Source: Acanthaster planci | Lineage: Eukaryota > Echinodermata > Asteroidea > Valvatida > Acanthasteridae | Length of the DNA stretch: 64,000 bases | Assembly (NCBI RefSeq): GCF_001949145.1 | Contig: NW_019091409.1 | Coordinates: 1,284,412 to 1,348,411 of the forward strand | Direction of reading: 5' to 3' | Shown here: in pieces, positions 24,141-38,000 of the stretch | Layout: every line of letters begins with the position of its first letter | Position numbering within the stretch: the first letter of the stretch is position 1 | Notes under the pieces: model-generated | Database searches by the model: none | Told to the model about the DNA's origin: nothing | The model's input: only the letters and a program-made list of their open reading frames with translations | Translations under genes and position numbers: made by a program

Positions 24141-26094
24141 TAATAGAAGTTGGATACATGTGAAAGATTTCTAGCTCCAGATGGGCTTCCATTTCATGCC
24201 CATGAGACATCATGGTTGTCTGTTTGGATGATGGTTTGAGTGTTGTCTTTTTAACTTGTGAACAACTCTTATGCTGAAATGCCCACAAATAAGAAACAAA
24301 CCTGTACATTTACTGTTGGTCTCATGGATATATTTTAGTCAAAACCTGGGAGTATTCTTACACATTTCTGCATACATGTACATGTCTCATTGTTTCTGCA
24401 AAGAAAAGGTCTGAAGTCGGAAATAACCATTATTATACCCAGTTACATCTTAACAAAGTGTTGCGATGTTGATAAATGCATTAGAAAAAATCAGTAAAAT
24501 AACATGTACATGTACATGATGCCTGTTCCAGACATTTCTATTTTTGTTTTTCATGGGATATTATCATTCCACGTCACGTCGCCTTTAGTTGAGATAGATT
24601 CTGCTAGGATCAGACCTCTGAATGTCCAGCTTTGCCGGATGAGTTTGAAGTACAGAAGCATTCTTCAACTGTGCAGTGGCTAATATTGCATATACAGCTG
24701 AAGTACCTGAAGCATGCGCAGCATTCAAAGTGGCAGTAATGCATCAAGGGAGGGGAGTTGTCAAAGTGATAACCATAGCTCTGTAATTACCCCTTCCACT
24801 GGTGGCCCCTGGACTGGGTTCTTTGTCTGCTAAATGTACCCCTACGAGTTTTCCTTGTACTATTTTGTGTGCCTTCCTTAAACCTGAAATGAAAATATCT
24901 CTGTCTTCTATCAGTGTTTTTCATGTGGCTGACTCTGCCATGTCAGAGTTGAGATACATTATCCAATCAGGTTTGAACAAAGAAATACGAAAATATTCAT
25001 TCCTTGAGAATAGAGGAAAAGGCATGTGAAAACAAGATTGTGTCTCACCTGCTTGGTTTCTTGAAGGAAATGTATTTTTAAATATGTGTATAAATTTTGT
25101 AAAGAAATAAAGACTAGTTTTTTTTAATATATTCTGTCCATTCTCTGTCTACCTGCAGAAAGTATGTTTTATTTCTTGTAAACTTCTGTCCAGTAGGTTT
25201 TACATGTAGAAATATAAACTTGCAGTCAATAGACACTTTAATCCACAACAGATCCATGTACATGTACAAGGGAAAACTAAATTTTGCAGTGCTAAGCTAT
25301 GAAATATAAAAATAGGCAGGTGTTTCAATGTTTAAAAGAACATTCACTGGAAATTCTCATCATTTTGAGAAGACATTCATTGATAAAATGCAGGAGTACT
25401 TAAGAGAAATTGTAATAGCTGCATAATTCTTTTCTTCAATTTCAGTGGTGATGGATTGGGGGGGGGAGAACGCAAGCTTTTATGTTAAGTGTTGAAGAAA
25501 AGTTGAAGTTTCCAGTATTTTATTTTGGATTGCAATAAAAAAGAAAATTATCAGTTTCAATCTCAAATTTTTCATGAGTGTTTTTACTTACTATGTTTTC
25601 TATTCCTTAGGGTATTCATGCACATGCAGTATCATTTTGACACTTAACTGTATGCCAGCTAGCCTGGACAGTATCCTCTCCTTGAGAAATAGTGGCTGGC
25701 CTCTACCTCCTTCAAAATTCTCCCAAACTTTCTGATGGATCACATCAGATCAGGCAGGGTTTGGGTTATGTACACCCTCCTCTTTCCCAGTTAAAGGGGC
25801 AAAGATATTTAGCAGAACACACTTCTGATCAATTCATTCTCCTTCAAAACAAACCCACCACAGGCCTGAAGTCACAATTTGCCCCAATGGACTATTTCTT
25901 CTTCTGATTCGGTTTCAGGTCCCCTAAATTAAAAAAGTGGTTCGGAAATTCCCTTCACAATGGTTATAAGACAAATGGGAAGACTTCTGAGTCCTTGAAG
26001 AAACCATTGACTACAAATAACAATTTCAGTTCATCTAGAGTTCTGTGCGGTCCAAGACCGTACTGAGAGGGGCACGGAGTTCGATGATGTCAGT
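24141..26094. other. Convergent 3' region of SAYSD1 and COG2
   Basis: Holds the SAYSD1 3' UTR with AATAAA at 25106-25111. The COG2 3' UTR should enter from the right. No other gene was recognised; frames here are short and AT-rich. Confidence 0.5.
25106..25111 (+). other. Polyadenylation signal AATAAA, probably SAYSD1
   Basis: AATAAA lies about 970 bases after the SAYSD1 stop, followed by a T-rich stretch (GTTTTTTTTAAT), a usual downstream element. Assignment is by position. Confidence 0.45.
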
Positions 26095-29000
26095 TCATCT
26101 GGAGGATACTGATGATGTCACAAGTTCCAGTATTTCCTGGTATGGCTGGATGTCAGCACTTGATACTCCTATCGATTGTATCTGGAAGAAAGAAGTGTTA
26201 TTACGAGCATTTAATTAAACTACTTTTAAGTAATTTTTTTTGTTCAGGGTATTCATTCAATACGTATGCCAAGCACCAAAAGTAAAGATAAAACCCTGAC
26301 TTGAAAGAGAAGCATTTTTATCCTTTATGATTTCAATTAAAAAAAATTCAATCTGCAAAAAAATTGGGGGCAATAATGTGGACTTTTTTGTTTGCCAAAG
26401 AGTATTTTAATACTTATTATCATAGCATGAGCAAAGACACCATTCACATACTTTATTGACAAAATTGAACACAAAAATTTTATTTAAATCTCACTTTCCT
26501 ATATTCTATGAAAGGAAAGGCAACGCAGTATTTGACAACCTCTTGCAATTCCTGAAATACAAAGTACCAACAGCTGACAAGGATAATGCTAAATGTCCAA
26601 ATACATCTGACAAATCTGCAATTACAAGGAGACAAACTCTAACCTGATCACCAAAGTAGCGTACGTCTAGAGCCAGTTGCAGGCGGATCTTATCATCATC
26701 ACTGGTACCCTGCTGAGTGGGAGCAGCTGCAGCGTCCGTCTTACGCAGTGCCTTGAGTCGCTTCAGGCTGTCCTCCATCTTTTTGACCGAGGACAGGAGC
26801 TCTGAACTGATGGTCAGGTAGCTGAGGAGTCAAGCATCAAGGTTAACCAATTAGGAGTATTTTAGACTACACACCCATTATTTGATGAGATGTCATTTCT
26901 ACAATAGCACTACACTCAGGTGTGCATTTTAAAACTTCAGCACGCATACCCTTCACAAGTTACAACAGCCTAGTGGTTAAAGAGGCATATGGTGCGTGTA
27001 CAACCTGCATGTGAGCACTGTGTTATCACAGGAATGGTTTTATAAGTCCAGTCATCACATCAGTCTACAGCCCTTCAAGATGTCCACAGTGGCAAGGGTT
27101 CCGGGTTCTGCACATTATTCTCACTGAAAGCATGCTGAATATTCAACATAAACTACACCCATTCTCGGGTAATGCTTGAAGGTTTGCATGGTGGATATGC
27201 AGTAAGGCAAAAGGATTGAGGAGACACCATGTGAATTATTTCTTTTGTGAGTATGTGTAGTTTTGAAAAAGAACCGGTACTCTACATTTCAGACAGTGAG
27301 TGCCCTGTCCATCGTCAGGAGACTGTTGGATTCCAACTTGAGTGCTGCTTAAGTATCGGCATCAGCTACATCTGATGTCCCGTCGTGTCCAATGGTTCTC
27401 CTATACCCACGGACACTTCCCCCAATCCCAACCTGCTGCACGGGTCTCATACCCCAAGCAGCCTCTACTCCCTAAGGTCCCGCTCAAACGGACACACCTG
27501 GCTGAGAAGCCTCAGGTCAACACACACAGAATCCAGACACAGCTCCTGCCTAAACAACTCACATACAGCCAGAATCCCACTCCACCACGCCTCATCCAAC
27601 ACGTATAGTACTTACACAGCATTCAAACTGGAATCCAGCAGTCTTCTGACGACAGACAGAGCATTCACTGTCCAAATCGTTGAATGCCAGCTCTTTTCCA
27701 GAACCACACACACTCACAAAAGAGATAATTCACATGGTACACCCATTCTGTTGGAGACTGGTTCAAATCGTAATTTGATGTTGCATAAGATCCCGTTGCT
27801 GATAATTTATATGCAAACGCTATGCAGAAAGTCTGATTAAAGATGTTTTTTCAACAATGAATGCAGAAAATACTCTGGTTAATCAAAAAAGTCCCATTTT
27901 TGTAAGAAAACACAGCCTTTAATGAGTAAAAGCAAATAAGAGTCTACATCAAGTAGAAAAGCATACACAGCATTTAATCCAGCCTTGGAGCTATAAGGGA
28001 CCAAACCACAAAGCTCTGTGATGTTTTGGTTAATCACAGCCAAGACAGCCCAAGCAAATGTCCACAAGTTTAACATACATTTTTGGAGCATGCAGAGTGG
28101 TTCTGGAGAGGCAAGTGTTTGGTTGCAGGTCTGGAAGGGCTCTAACTACTGGCAAACAAAATGTGCCCTGGGCATGCATTTTGACCTCTATCCATCTTGA
28201 GAATCTGACGGCTCACCTTTGACAGATGCTGGTCAGGATGCCTATCAACCACTGGTTTCTCCTCTCTTCCTTCAGCTTGACACCGTGTTCGTCCACAAAC
28301 AGCTGCAAGGGTTTCAGCGTGTTGCTGACATAAGCTGACGGTTTGTTGGGGAGCTGAGAGAATAGAGATTGTTAGGAGTAAACAAATTTTCCATTACAAT
28401 ACCTCACATATTTACCGTCAAGAGCTTAACCCTCACTGATTCCTTCCCCACTACACGACTGTCACTTATTTTGCTGTTTACCAGGCAAACCTAAGAGTCA
28501 GCTACACAGGCATATTGAACGGTCTCCCAGCTAACCTGGGGTTGGCATGCAATTCACGAAATAACTGTGGAATTGTTGCATTGGGTCGAAAAAACTGTGC
28601 AAACACCACACCTGCACATGAAAAAATGTGTAAATATGTTTTCCTCCATTCAATGATTTCATATATTAGAGGTTTGGTAAAACAAACCTAGCATGGTTTA
28701 GTTTGAGTAGCTGGTGGTGCACCCCTGCATTGTGAGTTGACAAACTTGTTTTCCACTGTGTCATATTCGTGCGTACACCATTCAATATGATCAGCTCAAC
28801 CACAATTCTGTCTCTCAACAAATTTTGGTCTTTGAGGGTACAAACCTCTCTATTGGTTCTCCGGTAAAGACGAGGAATGTCATTGGCTGATTTCAGATGT
28901 ACAGCACACTGGCTGCAGACGTCCTGGGCAATATGCTCACCGAATGCCTCCTGTCGCCTCGACAGGCTCTGCTGAGACTCCTTAAAGGCATCTGGGTCAG

Positions 29001-32000
29001 AGGTCACAGAGGATGAATTTTGATTGCACAATGTGAAATGATTCTAAATTTAAGATGACAAATTAAGCTACTGCAACTTTTCCAAATCAAGAAAAAGACT
29101 ACAGAAAGGCTCAACTTTAATTTGACATCCACATTCATTAAAGAACTGGCTGGGTACAACATAATTTCTATGGAGAGAAAAGGTAACGATCCAACCTCTC
29201 CTGTAGAAATATAAATGCACCTTCTAAGATAACTACGGAGGATGAACATGACACCAAAGGATAAATGAGTTACTGGAAACACCTACCTGAGAGAATGTCA
29301 ACAGACTTGCAATTGGCAGCAACTACTCTAGGTAGAATGATGCGGTCAAATAGAGTGGGTAACTGAAGGAGAAAAAAAGAAGCAAAAAGAAACTCAAAAC
29401 CAGTCTCTGGCAGTATGCACAGTAGGGAGACAGCGTACTGGCTGAGCCAATGGTGCATTAGTGGCAAATAAATACTGTGTCAAAAATACAGAGAGTGGCC
29501 AAATTGGAAGAACATGAGAAGGCGTGTTGTAAGGGTTGGTTGAAACTTGGAGTGGATTTCAGAATGACGTGAATCTGTTAGGGTACGGAAATCATCACAC
29601 TTCTTGAAATCACGTCACAGAATCTACATTGCTTCCCTCCATCTGAAATATGAACCAGTCCCACCAAAGAACTTGCTCACAAATTCATTTGTTTGTGAAC
29701 AAAAAGTTCAAAAAGCTGCATCTCCTCAAAACTAGTCCTTGGTAGTTCACTTAAGCAACCTCCTTTCCAACATTACTTTGCAGCCACATAACTACAAGAC
29801 CAACCTGAAGGAATAAATTTGACAAGCACTCTGTCAAGTGATGATTTTTTTCTCTACATTTGTGTCAAGGAAGATCATAGGGCCAATATAGCCAATAAAA
29901 AGTCTATTGGAGTCAGGTCAGGATGATGCAGTGGGACTTTCCTCACTTTCCACCTCCGTGACCCGGGTTCAAATCCTGCCCAGGTCAACATGTGGCTTGA
30001 GTTCTCAGTACATGCCTTTCATGGGCTTTCCCGGGAATGTTTGTCTAGGGCTTTCCTCCAACTGTAAAACTGGCCCCTAGGAAGAACAGCTCATGACCAA
30101 CAGGTCAATTAAGAATATATAAAAACCTTGCTGCATATGTGGTCCACGTCAACGACCAGGCTGACAATCTGGGCGATGGTAACCAATGGACTAGCAGCAG
30201 AGCCTCCAGCTGCAGCTACAGTGGTAATTGTGGCAGCACCAGCAACTGTCACCGTCAGGGCCTTGCCGCTGTCACTCTGGGAGCTAGAGTCACTCGATAA
30301 GGCCGATGATGCCCCTGGCTTTGGTGTTTCTGTCTTGGATAAGGGTTCAGACTCCTGCGTGTCTGACGCAACCTGTGGATGAAACATACTTTTGGGAATT
30401 TTTCTTTGTTTCGGTCTGTGTAACATCACGTGGGCACTTGTCAGAAACCAAGCACTGGAAAGCAAAAAGGGGCACTGAAACATTCCACAGAAAATTGATG
30501 ATAATGATCATTTTGAAATCTTACTCCGACTGTTGCTCGATTACGATGGGGTCAATCCTAAAGCAAACAAGATGTGCCACCTTGGTCTTAAAACTGACCC
30601 CAGCCAGGGTAAGCCAAGAGAAAAGAATCTGACTAAATCCAAACCATGCTATAGCTTGTACTAAAACAAAGCTGTACAACAAGCAAAGTTGGGCAAGTTA
30701 ATGTCTGTAGTGTATTGCTACAAGCACTGCACTGTTATTATAATTATTACACCTCAATGCATGGCAATCACTTCAAACCATTTACACCATACCTGAAGCA
30801 ACAACCAGATTGGACAGGGTACTCCATTACACAAAGTCAACTTTTCCTGTAAAAAACCTTCACAAAGATTTCAATCGTATTGCTAATCCCTAATAATTGT
30901 AATTATCGGAGAGTAGTTAAATTTTGGGTTAAAAGTGACAAAATAGGAGTTTAGACAGGTGGAAAACACCTGTGGTCTGGAACCCTTGACTCAAAGGGCT
31001 AACCTGGGAAGTGTAGACATCTTCTATCCACACAGCACAGCGGGACAGCAACTGCAGCGTCAGCTTCCAGAATCGATGGCAGAGTGGCGACAGGTAGACG
31101 TCCTGCTGCCAGCAGCGATGGAGACACTGCCACAGAGTCTGGAAGGCATTCAGCTCCAAGTCTGATGTAGCTTCATATAGAAAAAGGGAAAAGGGGGGTC
31201 ATAATTCAGATATTTAATTATCAAATATTCAAAAAATCAATTTTGAAATTGAATATTCAGAGGTGAAAATCCATAAACCACAAAAAGGGAAAAATTTCAT
31301 TACTATGTTTTTGAAACTGCACTCTAAAAGCATATTCTCAAGGTGTGTTGAGTTAACTTAAAGGAGGCATGCCTAACAGTAAGGCCAAAAAATTCCTTTT
31401 CATTCATGTTTTTTCTTTTCCACTTAAGAGAAAAAGAACTGCAAGTTAAATACCAAGGTCTACAATCAACTCGAAATTGACTTCTTACCCAAATGTGCCT
31501 GATTTGGTTATTCCAAGTCACATTCACACAAAGGGTCTACAATTTTGTGCTGAAAGCAAAGATTTCATTTTTGGGAGGCAGGGGAGTGAGGAAATTTGTT
31601 ATTGCCACACCTTCATGAGCTTGTGTGTCGAAAGGAGTGATGAGGGCTGTCTCCAAAGAACCAGCGATCTCCTGGAATCTGTGATGAGATTATACGAAAG
31701 CAGGAATGAAATATTTTGGTCTCTTGGAACAATTCTTAACTATTGGGGATGAGCAAATAACTGTGTACTTTTTAGTTGTATGTACTTCAGTAATGAATCT
31801 TAAATAATTATATCTTCATGTTTCAATCTAGTCACTAACAGCGCGTTCCCACTTGAATTGGGAAAAGGTGGATCTTGATCCAGCATTTTGGTGTGATTGT
31901 TATCTTACCGCAACGAAACCACAAGTCGCCTTTCCACTTACGCTTGATCCACCTTTTCGCACGAACATGTCAAGCCCGAAAGGTCATTGAGTTCGGTATT

Positions 32001-35000
32001 GCGCATGTGCTAGCTAGCTGAGCGCACGCTGTGTGGCAGTGTTGCATGCTGGGACAAGTCACATTGCATGCGTGTGACCCTTGCGGTGTTTTGGGTGCGG
32101 AGTTCTACTAACATAACGACCTAGAATCGGACCGAATGTTCAGCCTAGTACGTTGCCTCTTCAAACTTTGCTTCCGTTTTCGATACTCTGTTATACACTG
32201 CAGGCTATACAGTGGAACGCCGCTATACCGACCGCCGCTATACCGAACGCCACTATACCAACCGCCGCTATACCAAACGCTGCTATACCAAACGCTGCTA
32301 TACCGAACGCCGCTATACCGAATGCCACTATACCGAACGCCGCTATACCGAACATTCTGCTGTACCCAACATCGTCCTTTGTTCCCAATGATTTGTGCAC
32401 AGAACCGCCTACCGAACACTATTCAGTTCCCGAACATCAACATGATAAAAACAGTTGGTGTGTTTTTCTGTTGGAAAGTGACAAGTGGCCATTATTTCCC
32501 CAAGGATTAGAAGGGAAAGCCACTAGTTGTCAATGGTATTGAATAGGCACTGGTTTTGCGACTCCACATGATCGGGTGCAAAACTGCACGTACGCACACC
32601 GTGGCATTGCACTAACAATAGTCTAAAGAGGGCGCTGCTGATACACAAATCAACCGAGATTAACCACGGCATACATACATCAGAGATCGATCCTGAGCAG
32701 TAGCTTCGTGACTTTTAGGATAAACTTGATATCAATTTTGTGACTCAAGATTAAATAAAAAACAAAAATAATTAACAGATACATTTCTAGAAACCTTAAA
32801 CTTGAATGTAATGGCAGAACTTCACAAAACCAGCAAACTATAGTATCACAAGAGAGTGCACTTCAGTTAGACAAGAGAGGGCGCTATTCAACATGGCATT
32901 GAAACGTTCGCTATACCGAAAGACCGCTGTCCCGAACATTCTGTGTGGACCCCGTCGTGCTCGTTATAGCAGCATTCCACTGCACTCTAATACGGAATTA
33001 GTTTTTGATGGAGAGCAAGTGAAATCAAACAAATGAAAAAGGTTAAGAAACGGACGAATGCACAACGAAAATTATGAAAGGGCAAGGCACACATCGCAGC
33101 ATGCATGCATGGTGAAACATTTTGCTAGCCTGCAGTTCAGCAGTTGTTTATTGTGCATGCTGTGCACGTTAAAAATTTTCACATGAGCTACACACCAAAA
33201 AACATATTTCTTTGTTCATCAGACTGCAAAAGTTTCGCGCCACTCGTGCACGGACAGATGTTGATAGGTCAAATTCTGGATTAGATCCACCTTTTGCGTT
33301 CCAATCTGATCGTCATCCGACATTTGCAGCATCTGATCCACCAATTAGGGCATCTGGTCCCATAATTTGGCAAAAGGTAGATGAGATCCGCCAATTGGTG
33401 GATCAAGTGGGAACGCAATGTAAAGTGCAAGGAATGAGGAAGCAACCTAGTGGCATGACAAAGAACACAGGCTTCTGAGAAAATGGGTAGAAGCACATGA
33501 GAATGTCACAGGCCACGTGTGTCGTAAGCAATGTGTGTCATAGGCCATGTGTGTCATAGGTCATGTGTGTCATAGGCCATGTATGTAGTTGGCCACTGGC
33601 TATGTGAATCCTATAGACCATGCGTGACACAGGCAGTGTGTCACAGGCCTCATGTGTCACTGGCCATGTCAAAGGACTTGGCTATGACCAATAATAACGA
33701 ATCAGCCTCATGAAGCCACCAACTTGCGGCTAATTCCATTTCTGACAGAAACGTGAGTCATTGTCAGCTGTAGCCAAGTGATCTGCAGCCAATGTCAGAT
33801 ACTGCAAGAACCATGGCATCTCTCACCTGAGCTGGAAGTAGACAGGCAGGCTCCACTTGGTCATGAAGGAGTGAAAGCTGGGATGGGCCCGCAGTCTCTT
33901 CACACTGGCCTGGGAACCACACTGAAGCTCAAAGCGTTCCACAAAATCCATGGTGGCCAGGTATTTCTGCAGGAGAGGGAACGGGAGTAATAAGGAACAT
34001 TACTCACAGACAGTGGACCATAGGCTGTGCGTGGAATAGAAATTCTGGAAATGATGAAAAGCAAATGTTGACAACAACCACCTAAAATACCACAAACTTG
34101 AAACTGGTGCCCATGAGTCATAGCAAGAGTAGAATATACATCAATTATTTAAATATTGATAAGAATAAGACTCCAAGAATGTTAGCTTGAGCTAAGCTCA
34201 TGGGTGTGGTGTCGGCTCTGTGCAAAGGATCTTATTGACGTCATACTAACCTCATGAAAGGTCGATGGGTTCCCTGCTGCAAATATGGACGTTGTTCGCG
34301 TTTCCAGACTGCTGGCTATCTCGGGCCAGACCGCGTTGACCAGAAAGTCGTACCCTCTAACAACATCCTGGCCACTGGAACTAGAAAGGTTAGAAGCATA
34401 AGAGGTTAAAAGTTTGAAGGAAAGCCTTGAGATTACTATGGAAAACAAGGATCTATGTTTAAGTCTAAGATGTCCCACTCGACCTTCAATAATTCACCAT
34501 CTGATATTCAGTAACGTATTCCATATACAGATGTAACATATACATGTAAAACCAAGGCCATTTCAGTAAGAACTTCAATTTGTATTACACAGACCTTTTT
34601 CAAATACATTCTGGTCACAATTAACAACTTTCTTAAATCCTCCAGGTTAGTGGCCATTGTTGCAAGCTAGGAACTGTTGCCAAAGTTCACATTCTTTTTT
34701 TCAGTATTTTCTACTGAAAATATCTGTGTTTTGTGTGATTCATGTGATAAGAAAATTTACCCCCCGGGTTTTGCTGGCAAAAAAATTCAGTGCATGTTTG
34801 TGGCCATCTGACCTGCATTCATTTATCTCACTGTAATCTTTAAAGAATTGTATGCACACACAAAACAGAAAAATGATAGACCTACGTAAGTACTGTACCG
34901 TGTGCATAGTTTTGAACGAGGATTTAGCATAAAACAAGTGGATATGAAATATTAGACGACCATGTCTTCTACTGAACACCCACCTGGTCATTGGTGAAGT

Positions 35001-38000
35001 GACCTGTCTGATTAATCTACAGTGCTTTGGAATGAAGTCTAAGACACGAACATAGAGACCTTTTAAACCCTGGGGCTGGTTCTGAAGGGACCTCGCGTGA
35101 ATCACCTACAGGGAGAAATCAGCCATTATCATTGGTGAAATGAAAGGTTAGCCACTCTGGCCCAGCAAGTATATGGAGTTGATATTTGAGCATACATTCA
35201 GCTTGAAAACTGCTCAGGATGACTCAGACTAAGGTCAAATGTTATGGCTGCCGCTGCAAGTTTTGCATATTCCTAAGAAAGTTACTGGTTAGTAACTGCA
35301 GCCACTTCCCATGATGCAGGCTGAGGTCACATGTTATGGCTGCGGCTGCAAGTTGTGCATGTTCCTAAGAAAGTTACAGGTTGGTGACTGCAGCCACTTC
35401 CCATGGTGCAGGCTGAGGTCAAATGTTATGGCTGCGGCTGCAAGTTGTACATGTTCCTAAGAAAGTTACTGGTTAGTAACTGCAGCCACCATCCATGATT
35501 CAGGCTGAGGTCAAATGTTATGGCTGTGGCTACTGAACATCGCTCATCTTGAAGAAAGTTACACATGGTCTTCATACAATCTTAGGGCATGCTTTGTGAC
35601 ATTCATCTACTCTGTGCATAAACACTGGTGACAAATAAAGAGGCTAATAGTGACAACTGATTGCCACTGGTGCCCTGCACCCAACCTCCATGCAAACAGA
35701 GTACATATTTGCAAAATTACTAAAGCCAGATCAAGGTGAACAAGCATGTGCACACCATACGCAGCCCCAACAGAAGTTGCCGCTTGTTGATGATGTTCCT
35801 TCTCTTGCTCAAATACGTAGTTCATATCTTTGATGAACTACTCGTATTGAGTACATGGAAAACATAGGCTGTAAACATAAGAGAGAGGAAATAGTGCTTC
35901 TGCTATCCCTACCCACCTCATCANNNNNNNNNNNNNNNNNNNNNNNNNNNNNNNNNNNNNNNNNNNNNNNNNNNNNNNNNNNNNNNNNNNNNNNNNNNNN
36001 NNNNNNNNNNNNNNNNNNNNNNNNNNNNNNNNNNNNNNNNNNNNNNNNNNNNNNNNNNNNNNNNNNNNNNNNNNNNNNNNNNNNNNNNNNNNNNNNNNNN
36101 NNNNNNNNNNNNNNNNNNNNNNNNNNNNNNNNNNNNNNNNNNNNNNNNNNNNNNNNNNNNNNNNNNNNNNNNNNNNNNNNNNNNNNNNNNNNNNNNNNNN
36201 NNNNNNNNNNNNNNNNNNNNNNNNNNNNNNNNNNNNNNNNNNNNNNNNNNNNNNNNNNNNNNNNNNNNNNNNNNNNNNNNNNNNNNNNNNNNNNNNNNNN
36301 NNNNNNNNNNNNNNNNNNNNNNNNNNNNNNNNNNNNNNNNNNNNNNNNNNNNNNNNNNNNNNNNNNNNNNNNNNNNNNNNNNNNNNNNNNNNNNNNNNNN
36401 NNNNNNNNNNNNNNNNNNNNNNNNNNNNNNNNNNNNNNNNNNNNNNNNNNNNNNNNNNNNNNNNNNNNNNNNNNNNNNNNNNNNNNNNNNNNNNNNNNNN
36501 NNNNNNNNNNNNNNNNNNNNNNNNNNNNNNNNNNNNNNNNNNNNNNNNNNNNNNNNNNNNNNNNNNNNNNNNNNNNNNNNNNNNNNNNNNNNNNNNNNNN
36601 NNNNNNNNNNNNNNNNNNNNNNNNNNNNNNNNNNNNNNNNNNNNNNNNNNNNNNNNNNNNACCCACCTCATCCATAGGAGAGGTAACCTATGCTAATGCA
36701 ATCCCAACCCATCTCATCAAGAGAGGTAACCCTAACCCATGCTAAACCAAACCCAACTCACCTCATCCATGTACGGCCTGACTGCAATCTTCCTAAACAG
36801 AGCCTCCACGTCTCTCATCTTGTCGATGGTAGCGTAGGTTCGTAGACACTGTTTGAGGATGTCCTTCTGTCCTGTCTCCAGGCCCTCCTGGAAGGACTTC
36901 TCCAAGCTGTGCTGCAAGGTGACAGTGATGGCTGCTATCCTCTGTCACCAGGAGAAAAAAGGTAGACAAAAAAATGTCCTGAAGATGCGATATTTGCAGT
37001 GCTGCTGGTGGCCGGGAAGCCATGCAGGACTTGAAACTAACTTGCAAATTGTTCTGTTTACAAATCTGGACAGTTTTTTGTCCTGTAATATGCAAGCACA
37101 ATATAGATAAAATTGACATAATGCAGGCCATCTGCTCCACCGAATGACAAAGTCTGATTTATGATACTATACTAGGGACATCATATTCTGTAGTACTAAC
37201 TAGGAAGCCGTGCTCATTATTTGGACTTCTTGACTCACCGGCCGGATTTTCTCCACGAGGGGTAGTCCCTTGCTCTGAGTTACATAGTACTGAAGCTGGT
37301 TGAATTCAGATGCCACTCGTTCTATCTGCTGACCAGACAGTTCTCTGGCAAATGAACAAGTTATTAATAATGTAGGCAAATGCAACAAAGGCCTCCTCTG
37401 GATTCTTGTAGCCTGCCTAATGTTGAGCCATATGTGGCACTTAATAATGAACACTTCATGTTCAACACTGTCTACTTTCACCTGTCTGCCGAAGCCACAG
37501 TGGACATTGGGACTAATGCTTTTGAAATGGGACCCCAGTGGCCATGAATATATTGTTGCCACCTGTTCGCCCAAGCCACCTGTATATTTTTGGCACCAGC
37601 TTATCGTCACAGCCTTGGTGGCCTTCTGGTTAAAGTAACCTTTTGTTTAAAGTAGCCAACTAGCCATCATAGCCAGTTTTCATTGCTCAGCACTCATGCA
37701 ATGAGTGTCACTGGCATCTTAATGTATAATGCATCACACAATTGCAACCTCAGGGTGGTAACAGCAAAATAAACCTGCATCCTGAACATAGTAAGGTGTA
37801 TGTGAAATCATTTTGAAATCAGGGGATTGAGGACTGTTAGGGTTAACCAATTATACACACTGTGCATATCAGTAAGATTTTCAGCACTACAGTGTATTTG
37901 GCAGCAAAGCTAAATGCAAGGAGGACTTTGCAATGAGGCTCACATGCTATCCTCTCCATCCTCCCCGTCCACTGTCGTTGAGGACCCTGCAATCTTCAAG

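Larger units (their letters stand above)
31839..33420. mobile_element. TIR DNA transposon, 1582 bp, TAA-flanked (PIF/Harbinger-like?)
   Basis: The left end, CAGCGCGTTCCCACTTGA, is the inverse of the right end, TCAAGTGGGAACGCAATG. A TAA lies directly outside each end (31836-31838 and 33421-33423). A three-base TAA duplication fits PIF/Harbinger, but it could be chance. No transposase is present. A second element is nested at 32210-32982. It sits in COG2 intron 10. Confidence 0.6.

Noticed and set aside
27342-27840. Two overlapping frames of 88 and 151 residues
   Set aside because: Pro/Ser/Thr-rich translation of simple-composition intronic DNA; no start context, splice context or family match. 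Lies in COG2 intron 16-17 next to a repeat.
29960-29990. Functional tRNA gene
   Set aside because: The B box is perfect, but acceptor and anticodon arms do not pair; better read as a tRNA-derived SINE.
30128-30382. Plus-strand open frame of 84 residues
   Set aside because: Antisense shadow of COG2 exon 13.
32108-32542. Overlapping long open frames on both strands
   Set aside because: They come from the 15-bp tandem array (15 is a multiple of 3), so every frame stays open. No family resemblance.
35220-35535. Regular repeats considered as CRISPR
   Set aside because: Units are contiguous, 92 bases, without spacers, in an animal intron.
35809-36745. Three open frames of 277-296 residues
   Set aside because: They are runs of X across the N gap, not coding sequence.
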